Assembly (NCBI GenBank): GCA_009760855.2
Contig: WPIO01000003.1
Location: forward strand, 781,001-845,000
Reading direction: 5' to 3'
DNA length: 64,000 bases
From: Cristatella mucedo
Lineage: Eukaryota > Bryozoa > Phylactolaemata > Cristatellidae
Shown in pieces: positions 22,351-36,300 of this stretch (positions are counted from its first letter, which is position 1; each line of letters starts with the position of its first letter). Position numbers and translations under genes: made by a program. The notes under the pieces were generated by a model. The model was not told the DNA's origin. It searched no databases and was given only the letters and a program-made list of their open reading frames with translations.

Positions 22351-22950
22351 GCACAAGAACCAGCTATCTATACAGCTATATATGCAGCAGATATCCGGCT
22401 CTGTATAAGTCGGCCGGCACGATTCGCTGCATTAAATCTCAGCTCCCACCCCATTTCAATGACATTTCAATGACAGTCGTCAAGGCTTGTCGCATGTATG
22501 CTGAGTTAGACGGCCAGGTAGCACTCTCTATGAGAAGGGCTGCAATTGAATCCTTAGTTACTCAAGACTTTATTGCTGTACGCTAGTGAAGTGAGATATA
22601 GCATATTATACAATCTGGGCACAAAGACCAAACGATTGACTACTTACTGTTTGGAGTTTTCTCCACAACACTATGAATGAAAAAGACAAGAGTGCCTATC
22701 CCTCAACAGTTCTGTCAATGCAATGAAAGAATCTGCCTGTCTGTGCAAGCATTACCATCTGGCTGATTGTGACGAAACCACCACAAATTGTAAGAACACG
22801 GTGAAAGAATGAGCATGAGGCAGATTAAGACATAACAAGGGAAGGTAACTTTCTGGAATGTGTTGCTTTTACTAATCTAAAATCATGTGCTAGTCCGAAA
22901 ATCTAAAGTTCTTTGATATTGATGCGGTTCGCAGCAGACTTGCATTAACT

Positions 22951-23083
22951 AATTTGGCCAAGCGGTTAAGGTGCTCAGCCAGACCTAGGTCCGGCCGAGG
23001 TAGGGGGCTCGAGCCCTGAGGAATGTGTGAAGCACCTCAACAGAGATTCAGTTCTCTCAGAGCGCTATACAAATCAACTATAT
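22951..23083 (+). mobile_element. SINE-2: tRNA-like head with LINE-A-like tail
   Basis: Head ggccaagcggttaaggtgct with A-box-like spacing, B box ggctcgagccc, then cagagattcagttctctcag and gcgctatacaaatcaac, the LINE-A end. It runs into an AT microsatellite. Confidence 0.75.
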
Positions 23084-23092
23084 TATAATATA

Positions 23093-23150
<58 letters not shown>
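23083..23150. repeat. (AT)n microsatellite at the end of SINE-2
   Basis: AT dinucleotides with one C interruption, starting at the SINE-2 3' end and so perhaps grown from its tail. Confidence 0.93.
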
Positions 23151-23152
<2 letters not shown>

Positions 23153-23684
23153 TATGCCATGGTTTAGATACAACAAGAAGCTAGCCAACTTCCTCGAAGC
23201 TTGTGCATTTCTGAATAAATTGTAGGTCAATGCTCGCCCAGCCGCCGTTACTTCCCAGCTGATATAAAGTTTGCAAGAAAAAATAAACAGAATTTAGAAG
23301 GCAGCTAAAATTTTGGGACCCACGTCCCAAACCTGGCCGCTTGCGATTACTGGTTGTGTAAATCTATTTTGAGTAGGTTCGTCTAAATACGCGAACCCTA
23401 AGGCCCCCCACAAGAACCCAGCTTTCACCATTGGCTGTCGAAGGCTGTTCCTGTTTTTTATTTATAGGCATGTGCATGTTTATAGTAATAATAATATGCG
23501 CCGACTTGGGGTCCAATAGCTCGTGCGGCTGCAACCCCTGCAACCCTTACTCGCGGCTCAATGGGCGATGCACATGCACTCTGTCAATTGGTTACCAAAA
23601 CTCGTGGACTGAGCCCGTGGAAGCTGGCGCGGGATGGTAGTCCCTCGTCGCTTAGTACTCGCAACCCCCGAACGATGATCATCG

Positions 23685-24456
23685 GACTATAATAATAATA
23701 ATGAAGATAACAATAACATACAAGATAAAGCTCCCTCAGAGAACTTAATCTCTTTCAAGGTGCTTTACATTTGCTGCAAAATAAGCACGATTGAAAGTTT
23801 AGTGGTAGCACGGTCGTTAAACAAGAAAAATATCATAGTTAGGGGTGATATGCACAGGGTCAGCATGCAAGTGTGGTTAGTGGTAGCATGCATAAGCACA
23901 TAAAGGACGAATCACAGGGACCCACTAAATGCTGTCACAAATAGGTGCGTTTTAGGTTCTTTTTAAATGTGGTCAACTCAGGTGATGTCGTCACTCAAGT
24001 TGGAGTGACTTCCAGGCTTTGGGAACATACTAAGTAAATGCACAGATGTCTCCAGAGGATTTGAGGTTTATACGAGGTATAGGGAAACAGATTCCGAAAA
24101 GCGGGTGGTACGACGATTAGCCTGGTGGGGCAGTAGATCTGATAGGTAGGCTGGAGCCAAAGGATGGAGGGACCTAAAAGTGAGTGACCAGACCTTGAGG
24201 TCGATGCGTTACTTGACTGGTAGCCAGTGCAAGCCTGCGAGCAGTGGTTTGATGTGACAACTGCAACGCTCACGACAGACAAGCCTAGCTGCAGTGTTTT
24301 GCACCAGCTGTAAGCGCCCAATTGCACAGGCTGGTAGATCAGCAAGCAGTGAGTTATAGAAATCAAGATGGGATGTCAAAATGTACGGACCAACTTAGAT
24401 GAGGCATCCCTGTCTAAACAAGCCCGAACTTTAGCAATGCTGTGTAGCTGAAAGTA
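23685..24456 (-). mobile_element. LINE-A 3' fragment
   Basis: AAT tail, reverse conserved end (ctcagagaacttaatctctt), 3' region and RT C-terminus. Confidence 0.88.
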
Positions 24457-25128
24457 GTGTATCCAGAATACCTCGGCCAGCAACTGACGGATACGATAAG
24501 CACGCTCTTCCCCCACCCTGCCCCCACCGGAGGGGGGCTTTAAGTAAAGTGTCCGTACACCGGGGCACCGGCCTCGAAGTACCAGGGACGGTGACCGGAC
24601 TAGCCCGCCACTAGCCGAGCAGCCGCTTGTCGTCCGATGCTGCTGCTGCTTCCAGCAGAGTGACGCCCTCTTCCGCTTTTTGCCGGCCGGCAAGCCTGTT
24701 GTGGGGGAAGTTATCCTCTACTCTCTTCTTCCTGAACTCCGGAGCTGGTGGCCGACGTCTGCGACCACTCAAGAGCTGTACACTCCCCGCCCACATTTTG
24801 CGTTTATGAAGCTATCGCCGTATTAAAACCTGCACGTTGGAACGTTGTTTAAAAGGAGGCGTGCGACTTTCGCATCGGGTAAGAACTCGGCCGGCAACGC
24901 AGCTCTTGTACCTTTGCTGGTCTCCGCCGACGGGCAACAAATACTAGCGGCGCGTAAACCTCTTATCAAGGCGCTTGCGACTTGCAGGTGCAGCGACAAT
25001 GCATACAGGTGTGCCGACAGTATTGGAACTAAGCAGCGACAAAGAAAAAGCCTTAAATTAATTAGTCCAAATTACCTTTAATTATTCCTTGTCCATAAGA
25101 GCGCCCATACATGCATAAAACATAACAT
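24457..25128. other. GC-rich block, no gene assigned
   Basis: Clearly more GC- and CpG-rich than its surroundings. Minus strand has a true-ATG frame at 24611-24796 (begins MWAGSVQLLSGRRRR) with no family motif. It could be a CpG-island promoter and first exon of the ABCF1-like gene, but nothing proves it. Confidence 0.3.
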
Positions 25129-25265
25129 AGTTCATTTGTATAGCGCCCAAAGAAAACTTAATCTCTATCCAGGCGCTTCACATATGCCTCGGGGCTCGAG
25201 CCCACGACCTCAGCCAGACCTTGGTCGGGGCGAGCGCCTTAACCGCTCGACCAAACCAGCCATAC
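25129..25265 (-). mobile_element. SINE-2, better-preserved copy
   Basis: Minus strand: tggtcgagcggttaaggcgc, ggctgaggtcgtgggctcga gcccc, then gaagcgcctggatagagatt and gggcgctatacaaatgaac. The head resembles a Leu/Ser-type tRNA; the tail is the LINE-A end. Confidence 0.8.
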
Positions 25266-25347
25266 ATCAGGATAAGAAGTACTTATTTGTTGCATTGAGA
25301 ACTCTATGTGACAGCGCCGAAAGGTTAAAGGCGTTCAACAACGGCCA

Positions 25348-25435
25348 TGAAATAATAATGATAATAATGCATTTCATATAGTGCTCTCAAAGAACTCAAT
25401 CTCTTTCTTGGCACTTTACATTTGCTGCAAAGGAG
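25348..25435 (-). mobile_element. LINE-A tail
   Basis: Reverse tail: AAT run, gtgctctcaaagaactcaat, then gctttacatttgctgcaaa-like end. Confidence 0.75.
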
Positions 25436-25562
25436 CATAAATCATCGGCTTGGCGGCCTAGCACTCATATCGGCTCAAATGCCTAGTTCAACTAGAAAGC
25501 ACAACTTACTTACTTTATCGTGGCTCCGGCTGTTATGCGCCCTCGGCCGCAGAGTAGCGCTT

Positions 25563-25648
25563 TTTCAGCAAATTTAAAGCGCCTAGAAAGAGATTGAGTT
25601 ATGTGGGGGCGCTTTATCATGTGCGTTATTATTATTATTATTATTATT
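25563..25648 (+). mobile_element. LINE-A tail
   Basis: gcaaatttaaagcgcctaga through (ATT)n. It lies about 130 bp from a reverse tail, so two opposed tails face each other. Confidence 0.78.
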
Positions 25649-25735
25649 TACGGTTCCTAGCCATTACAACTCAGGAACCGCAAATAATGAATATCACTCG
25701 CAATCTGGCCAATTTCGCCGGCCGCTGTTTAAATG
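25647..25735 (-). repeat. repeat X copy 3
   Basis: Plus-strand view: cggttcctagccattacaac, ccgcaaataatgaatatcac, caatctggccaatttcgccg. Confidence 0.65.
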
Positions 25736-26534
25736 TTACCTCACTCTTTGTCTCGCTGCCGGGCGCGTGCCCCCGCAAGAGAGGGGTTGGGAGGTCGAGC
25801 CGAAAGCAGAGACCCCCAGTCGCCGGTTAAAAGTAGTACATGTGTGTAGCTCTCTCAGAGAACAAAATGCCTTTCTGAGCATTTTTTTCAGATGCTGTGA
25901 AAAGAGTGTTTTTGCATGGCTAAAGGTAATGTATACTGCGTCAGAACAGTGCAAATGAAGTCTATTTTAAATTTGTTTAAATCTAGGCTCAGGTTTGGGC
26001 AGCTCACCTTTAACGACCAAGTTGATGAGCTCTGTACCTGTGGTATATGCACACCGCCTGCTTAGAGATTAAGTTCTCTTAGCAAGCTTTACAAGCAATT
26101 ACATTTTTTTTTACTTATTCGTAAAGCGCTTAGGGAGCCGATGTCTGCGATACGGACATACTTTTATGACAGAGTGTACCCGCTTGCAAACTGATACACT
26201 TGCACTGGAGCAGCTCCCAGGCTAGCCGCGATATTAGCCCTTGCCTTAGTGGGTCTGACTAGGACACCTAGAGCAGTCCGTAGCGGGCGGACTAGCCAAG
26301 AAGAATTGGGTAGGAGGACACATTAGTTAACCGGGAGCGGAGCGAGGCGTCAGTTTGACAGCGAGATCCGCTCAGGTTAGAATGGAGCTTGGTTAGACAA
26401 GGATGTGGACCGACTAGTGTACTCCAGTAGACAAAGAGCGGAAGGAAAAAATTACAGGCAGAAGCGAATAGGCCGAGGACGGACACCGATAGCTAGGGTC
26501 CGACAAAAATAGCGGCTAGGCTCAAGGTCAGGCG

Positions 26535-29124
<2,590 letters not shown>

Positions 29125-29205
29125 CTTGCCTGTAATAATAACAATAATAATAGTACATTTGATATCGCAACCCAAGAAGGCTCCATCTCTTTCTAGGCTT
29201 GTCAT
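29125..29205 (-). mobile_element. LINE-A tail fragment
   Basis: AAT run, then a degenerate reverse end (tccatctctttctaggctt). Confidence 0.6.
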
Positions 29206-29853
29206 CAACGATTGGTCATTACTTATCTTGCAGACCCACAGCACCTAAATGAAGATTAAGGTCGCTACCGGCGATGTACAAAAAAACTATCATTGTTCTG
29301 AACACTTTCGTGAGCCTAAGCAAACAAATCATACACTTGGGAACATTTAAAAACTTCAACACTTGAGCCTGTGGGACTACGACCCCTCGGAAATAAGTCT
29401 CTACTGCCCCTCACTGCTCACACAGTTTTTGCCCCCACCCCACTCATACAACATCCACAGTGTGCCTAGAATGCATATAGCTCAACAATATACTATAGAC
29501 TTGAGAAGCAGCAGCCAGGCTGTGCACTGTGCAGCAAGCTTTCTAGGGGTCATCGCTACATTATACGTTTTCTACCAACACAAGACAGGGAGCCGGGCCC
29601 CGAGCTCGTGCCAAAGGCCAGATGGCTTAATCACTTAACGATATCCCACGTTGAGATTCAAACAAACTAATCACCGATCTCGCGATTACTAACTTAGAGG
29701 CACTCAGCAAGATTTAAAAGGCTAGCCTGGACACCCAGCAACATCCCACAGAAAAAGTGAATAGGTTCTGAAGCAGCTAAGTTCACCAGTGGAACTCTGC
29801 AGTACCCTGTCAGCCTTCCCAAAGGTAGTCTATGCATGCATATCGAATATGAC

Positions 29854-29859
29854 TTTATT
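29854..29859 (-). terminator. probable TRUB2 polyadenylation signal
   Basis: AATAAA on the minus strand, 264 bases beyond the TRUB2 stop codon. It is a good AATAAA in the right place; cleavage is not demonstrable from sequence. Confidence 0.45.
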
Positions 29860-30122
29860 ACTACAACTCAATCACGATTAGTAAAAAGAGGCAGGAATGC
29901 ATCGCAAGGCAGGGTTTCGACCACAAAGCCAACTCGGGTACGAACTATCAACAGCCTGGGCATCTGCCACGCAAGAGAACCAGGCAATATGCACGAATAC
30001 TCAGGAGGAGAAATGACAACGCAGAGCACAAGACCCAAATCGTTACATTTACACATGCACTTCGAGGCACTGTCAAAACAAAAGTTCATTCGTTGGCAGA
30101 GCCCGATGCGACCAAATTGTAG

Positions 30123-30391
30123 CTACGAGTCTCCAGCTGGCCGAACAAGCTGTCGACGAACCAGCTGCTGTGGTACGGCGAGCCCTGACATCAGTGACCT
30201 CTGACATGCGTACATGTTGGCAACCAGTTCATCGTACGTCCACTGATGGCGAGTAAGCGCGTCTGCTAGAGTGAGAGGCCCATAGCGAACACACCTCACC
30301 GAGGTGCACACGGCAGCCGACTTTAGCTGCACGCCCACGTTGTGAATGAGCTCCATTAGCGCCACGGTACTTTCATTGATGCAGTGAATCT
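30123..30391 (-). CDS. TRUB2: TRUB2-like terminal exon 8
   Basis: Acceptor ctacgcatgtag. It reads EIHCINESTVALMELIHNVG, VQLKSAAVCTSVRCVRYGPL and TRHQWTYDEL, ending in TAG at 30123-30125. It matches the TRUB2 C-terminal domain (LRKLVHEIGLELKTTAVCTQ). The human tail after LLRTQW is longer and not conserved. Confidence 0.95.
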
Positions 30392-33300
30392 CTACATGCG
30401 TAGGAGCAGGGCACGTGGCAGGTGGCCAACGCCGAAAAACCAAACGCACTGGACTCGCTGTCAGCGCAAAGCTGTCTTGTGCAATCAAGCATGCGAAGCG
30501 AACGCAGCGGTATACCTAAGGTGAACGAAGGAGGCTCAAAAGCAATGCACTTGACTCCGTACAGCAGCTGTGGAGTCTTGACGTCCGGTGCAGGTCTGAC
30601 CGAGCCGGCTGCGGCTAGCTCATACGCTTCCTGGCTTTGCAAGTCCACACCGGCATAGCTGTAATACGATCAGGCAAGGCACGTACAGCCTTTCCAAAAG
30701 TCAAGCTCGTTTGCATTACAGGAAATGGTCTGCCCAAAGTGTACGCACAATTTCCACCTACACACTTTTCAGCGCGCGCACACCCACATGCCCACGCACA
30801 AACACGCCCATGCACAACTGCCCAAACATGACAACTTTTCCTATCCCTTCCTCTGGTCTAGACCATGCTCGCATCTCTTTCACCTTACGATCATTTGTCA
30901 TTTATTAACATGAAGCCGTAATTTTGCTACACTAAGCACTTCTAGTTCCAAGTCGATGCAGCAGCCATACAAGATATGCAAACGTTTTAGCAAAGTTAAT
31001 ATGCTTTGTTGTACTCATCTTCAAGATATAAGTAACACGTGATGTCTATCCCCCAAACCTTTAGAGCAGCTGGCTTGTAAGGCGTTTTAAGCCACGGGAG
31101 TATTCCAGGAATCCATGGAGTATTCTAAGAATCCACGACATAATCAATTAACATGACATGGCAATCGAAGGCCAAGCATGAGCATGGCAATTGAGCCAAG
31201 CACAGAGTGAAAAGTGAAAAGTGCAAGGGCTCAATGAACACAGGTCCTATGCTGGAACACATTCGGGTTTGAAAGAACACTTCTGGCAGAGGGCAACTAA
31301 GGCACCGAAGAGCAGGCCAATCAGCTACTTAGCATTGCTAAAATTTGGGCTTTTTTAGATAAGGATACCACATCTAAGTTAGCCCATGCATTTGTGACAT
31401 CACGTCTTGACTTCTGTAACTCACTGCTTACTGGCATACCGGCATGTACAATTGGGTGCTCACAGCTAGTGCAAAACTCTGCAGTTAGGCTTGTGTGTCG
31501 TGAGCGTTGCAGTTCACACCACTTCTCGCCGACCTGCATTGGCTACCAGTCAAGCAACAGATCGACTTCAAGGTTTTGTCGCTCACTTTTAGGTACCTCC
31601 TTTCTTTGGCTCCAGCCTACCTATCAGGTCTACTCTATCAACATGCCAAGCAACGCACCACCCATTTTTTGGAATCTAACTGTTTACCTATACCTATACC
31701 TGTTTACCTATACCTCGTACAAACCTCAAATCCTTTGGAGAACGTGCATTTAGTTCGTATGCTCCTAAAGCCTGGAACTCCCATCTGTCTTGCGTCACGA
31801 CATCCACTGACTCGACCACATTTAAAAAGAACTTTAAAACGAACCTATTAATGACAGCATTTAGTGGGTCCCTATGATTCGTCCTTTATGTGCTTATGCA
31901 TGCTCACACTGTGCATGCTGCCACTCACCATACTTGCATGCTGATAGTGTGCATGTCACCCCTAACCATGTTATTCATGTTGTTTACCAAGCATGATCAG
32001 CAAATGTAAAGCTTCTATAAAGAGATTGAGTTCTCTGAGGGTGCTTTATCAAGTGCATTATTATTATTATTATTATTATTATACCACTCATCATTAGACC
32101 ATGCTTCCTTTGCAGCAAATGTAAAGCGCCTAGAAAGAGATTGAGTTCTCCGATGGCGCTTTATCAAGTGCATTATTATTATTATTATCACTATGGCAGC
32201 AGCAGGCGATAATGGAATTATATATTTCATGTGTAGTACCTTAAGAGAACTTAATCTCTACCAAGTTATTTTACATGTGCCGCAAGTCCATAACGTTGAT
32301 CATTAATTAAAGGCAAGCACCTTAGGAGGACCAAACAACAGTGACGGTTATTTGGAGGCACGAAAGCTTGGCATTGACTAACGGGAAAGCATTTATCCTA
32401 AAATACAAGGGTTACACCAGATTGTACAGAATAGAAATGCCTCATACCAATAGCAAGCATTAACCAGATTTACTAAGTCACATTATGCTTAGCTAACAAT
32501 GACGACCACTTGGAGTATGACTAGTCACAATTTACTAGTCTACTCATACTCCGATCAACTAAGAGCTAACTGCCTCACAATAAATTGGTCCACTATTTGA
32601 AATAAACCTACCTTTAAATATGCCCTAAGAGAACTGCATTTGCTTTTAGGCACTTCTCGAGGGCTAGAAAGGAAGCACATTAACTATTGAGTGACAATAG
32701 CATGCACAAAGCACACGAGGGTAAATTCACGTAGCTAATTAAGGAACATTAAACGAGTATTAACGTCGTGATGTCAATCGGTGGCAAGCTCCAGGCTTTG
32801 GGTGTATACGAACTGGAGGCACATTCTCCAAAGGATTCGAGCTTGGCTGAGAGCATAGATAAATGACCAAAAACAGACGAGCAGGTAGTATCTTAGTAAG
32901 CATCATAAGTATCAGATGGAGTAACTGTATCAGTAACTGTATCAGTGACAGGTAAGAGCCGAAACAGCTGGAGAGTGGAGGCATCTACGATGAATTGCAC
33001 ACAAAAATACCCTTACATCTTTACTTATTAATTCCGGGCTTTAAGCCATGTGTCTCGATACTTCAACCAATAGACTTACATTGGCTCAACCAGTACAGCC
33101 AAGTAAATCAGAGACTGCAGAACACTTCCTCGAGGCAAAAATTTTCTAATCTTCGTCGCTCAACAGATGGCCTTCGATCATCTATACTTTCAAAACTGCC
33201 AGTGGAGGCACTGCCATGTTTTGGCAGTGTTTTGGCAAACTGGACTTGGTATGATTGCAATCGCTAAACAATTTCGAAGTGGAGAGACTTCGAGGAGCTC

Positions 33301-36300
33301 CAACATGAAGAAGATAGCTATGACTAATATCACCGACAACGCTACGAGACCCGGCTGTCTACATGTCATTAGGCAGGCTAGCACGGACTGATAAAGTGAG
33401 AAGCTATAGGCATCATTTCACCCCTGCGAGTGTCCATGCTCAAAGTGTGCAGGCTGCTACTGGGAAGCTTTCTAGTAGGCATTCGATCAGGTGTCGACTA
33501 GACAAACGAGGTATGTTTCGTTGGAACACAAAAAGAAGCCATCTTCACATCTGACTGTCAAGCAAAAAGTGGCTCATTCGGACTGGGCTGGGGCGAGAGC
33601 ACATTGGACTCATGGTGACTCACAGAGCAAAATCGAATGGGACGATGAGAGTAAATTTGCCAAATTTTGGTAACTAAAAACGTATGCAGTACTACGTCGG
33701 AGCTCCAATTAAGGTTTCAAGGATAATCGCCTTCTGTAGAAGAAAAATTTGGCAAAAAAATTTGGAGGCAAAGGGATCATGGTCTGGGGCAGTTCTGCAG
33801 CAGATACCGGGCATAATGACGCACGTTTATTTAGAACTACTCGAAAGTGGTGCAGTATGTAGTGCAATGTGCCTTCATGGAAATAGTCTAAATTTCAAGC
33901 AGGACAATGAGCCTAAGCATGCCGACAAGTGTTCAATATTGTTTTCGCTACACTGTTGAATTTAGTTTAGGGCCATTAGATTAACAGAGTGGCCAAGTCA
34001 ATCTTTAGACATGAATACCATCAAATGCCTCCTCAGTGAAGATAGAAGAAGGTATGGGCATATAGGATGTGGGTATAAAAGGCTCGGAGCTCAGGCTGAT
34101 AACTAATCTTGAACATTGCAGTAAATAGTCTAATGGGCCATCGTGTAGAGAATTTCTTTTCAAACAGAGCAATGAGCCTAAGTATACAGTTAAACATGTT
34201 GAATATTTTTTTCCTGTTATGCTGTAGAATTTAGCTTAGGGCCAATATACCAACAGCCTGGCCCCGTCCATCTTCTAACACGAACTCCATTGAGTGTCTC
34301 TGGGGTTAGGTGGATAGAAGGCTCAGAGCTCAAGTAAGTCGTATCACATCTAAAGAAACTCTTTTCTCGAGTTTTCCAGACGTTTGGTGACAGAAACTTT
34401 TACTCTATGGGTCCTAGATCGTGGAACTTGCGGCCACAATTCTTATGCAACGACATCTACTATTGTGCTCCTGGCTGTGGCACATTATTTTCAGCCGTCC
34501 TGAGCTGCTACTTCCATGCGAGTCACTTCATTGACTGCCCTCCCAACACAGCTATAATTCTCACTTCCAATTTGTTTAGTGAGATCGAGTCTGTTGGCTA
34601 CCGAAAGCATGTCAAAAGCTGCCCAGGCATTGAGTGCGCTATAGAAAACTCTCCTGGGTAACATCCACTTAATCTCTGTGGCTTTCTAGAGTGACTGTCA
34701 AAAGCTGTCCAGGCATTGAGTGCACGATAGAAAACTCTCCTGCATAGCATCCACTTAGTCTTTGTGGCTTTATAGACTTACAGACGGAGATACATTACAT
34801 TACGTTTGGAGAATGATAAGGCCAGATGCGTAGAAAGGCTTAGTTTGCTCTATAATAATATTAGCTGATTAGTTGATTCAGAACAGCCTCATTTGTATAG
34901 CGGCAGAATAGCCTTAATGGCTATCACTGCCGCTTGAGGCTGGCAATACAGGATCACCGACTCAGAATTCCAACCCACGGCCTCGGTCGTGAAGATCGAG
35001 CACCTTACCTCCTGGGCTATCATGGCCCTTGATCTAAGCAGGAGCAGCACACACAGGTTAATGCTAATAGTGGCAGTTAACTTCATCTTAGCACTACAAA
35101 TTTATATACCTGTACTGAAACTTTGCTTAATACCATGCAAGTTTATCGTATGTACTGCGTGACTACAGTAGGTTGCAGTAGCTTTTTAAATTGGAATCTT
35201 GTATATCAGGGACTGATATATCTTTTCATATCAGGAACTTTTTGGGTCAGGCAGCCATTTTGCGTTCGAGAGTGCACAAAGGTATTTATCAACCATGGAG
35301 TCCACGCTAATGGCTTGCACAATAAGGGGCACCAGCTTAAGAACAGTGATCGGTGGCCCACTGTTCGATCACATTTTAAAACTACTACCTTCCAGCTTTA
35401 GGTCTTGCTAGCTTTTGGCAAACAAAATATGAAGAATACTAGAGATTTTGGCTTCGATTGCAAATATGGTCGACCAGGCCTTGGCCTATCGCCACTCCTT
35501 AGTAGCTGTATACATGCACATCTGTGTATAGACAGTATGAAATATAGCAAGGCATTTACCAAAGCAGCCCCTCACAGCAGAAATTAAATATGAACCGAAA
35601 TAGCAACTACTAAAACAAGCAATTTGCAGGTATTGATCAGATCTGTAACACATACCGATATTGCTCTTTCAGATGAACGGCTTGTAGTGCAGAACAAACG
35701 CGGTCCATTTTCGAGTGTGTCACGTGACCTGGAAGTGCAGAGACCCCCGATAGGCTGCCGAGTTTTTAATCATAAGGAGCCATCATATATTAAAGGCAGG
35801 ATGACCTGCACGTAAAGACTTGCTACCGTCGGATGACATAAATCTGTCTGGCTTCAGCAACCTTAGCCAAGCAAACCTGAATTTTTGCTGTCACTTGACA
35901 GGGTAAAGTAAACGACTTGACTGATGCCACGGCCATCCAGCAAAAGGTCTTTTTGGAGCATGACACTACCAAATTCCGTGTACGATCACATAAACGATCC
36001 ACATTCGATCAGTAGTACCCTAGCTTCCATGTGTTAAAACACTGGATAATTACTATAAAAAAAAACTTAGTCAAATCTCTTGCTCAATGGATGACCAGTA
36101 CAGCTTCTTCTGCACCGACATCAACCACTGATTGTGGACAGGCCCCTGCCCTCACCGTACTGTAAGAACTGGGTGCTAATTACAATAGCAAGTTTCACTA
36201 TCACGACAGAAAGATCCAAAAGCTGTCAACTGGTTCAGCTGGCCCCGGCAATAGGCAGCAATCATAGATGTGCATATCTTTCTAAGTTGACCTGTGATTC

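Noticed and set aside
22951-23040. Genuine tRNA gene (also at 25165-25265 and 57096-57180)
   Set aside because: B boxes are good but acceptor stems do not pair and SINE bodies and tails follow, so these are SINE heads.
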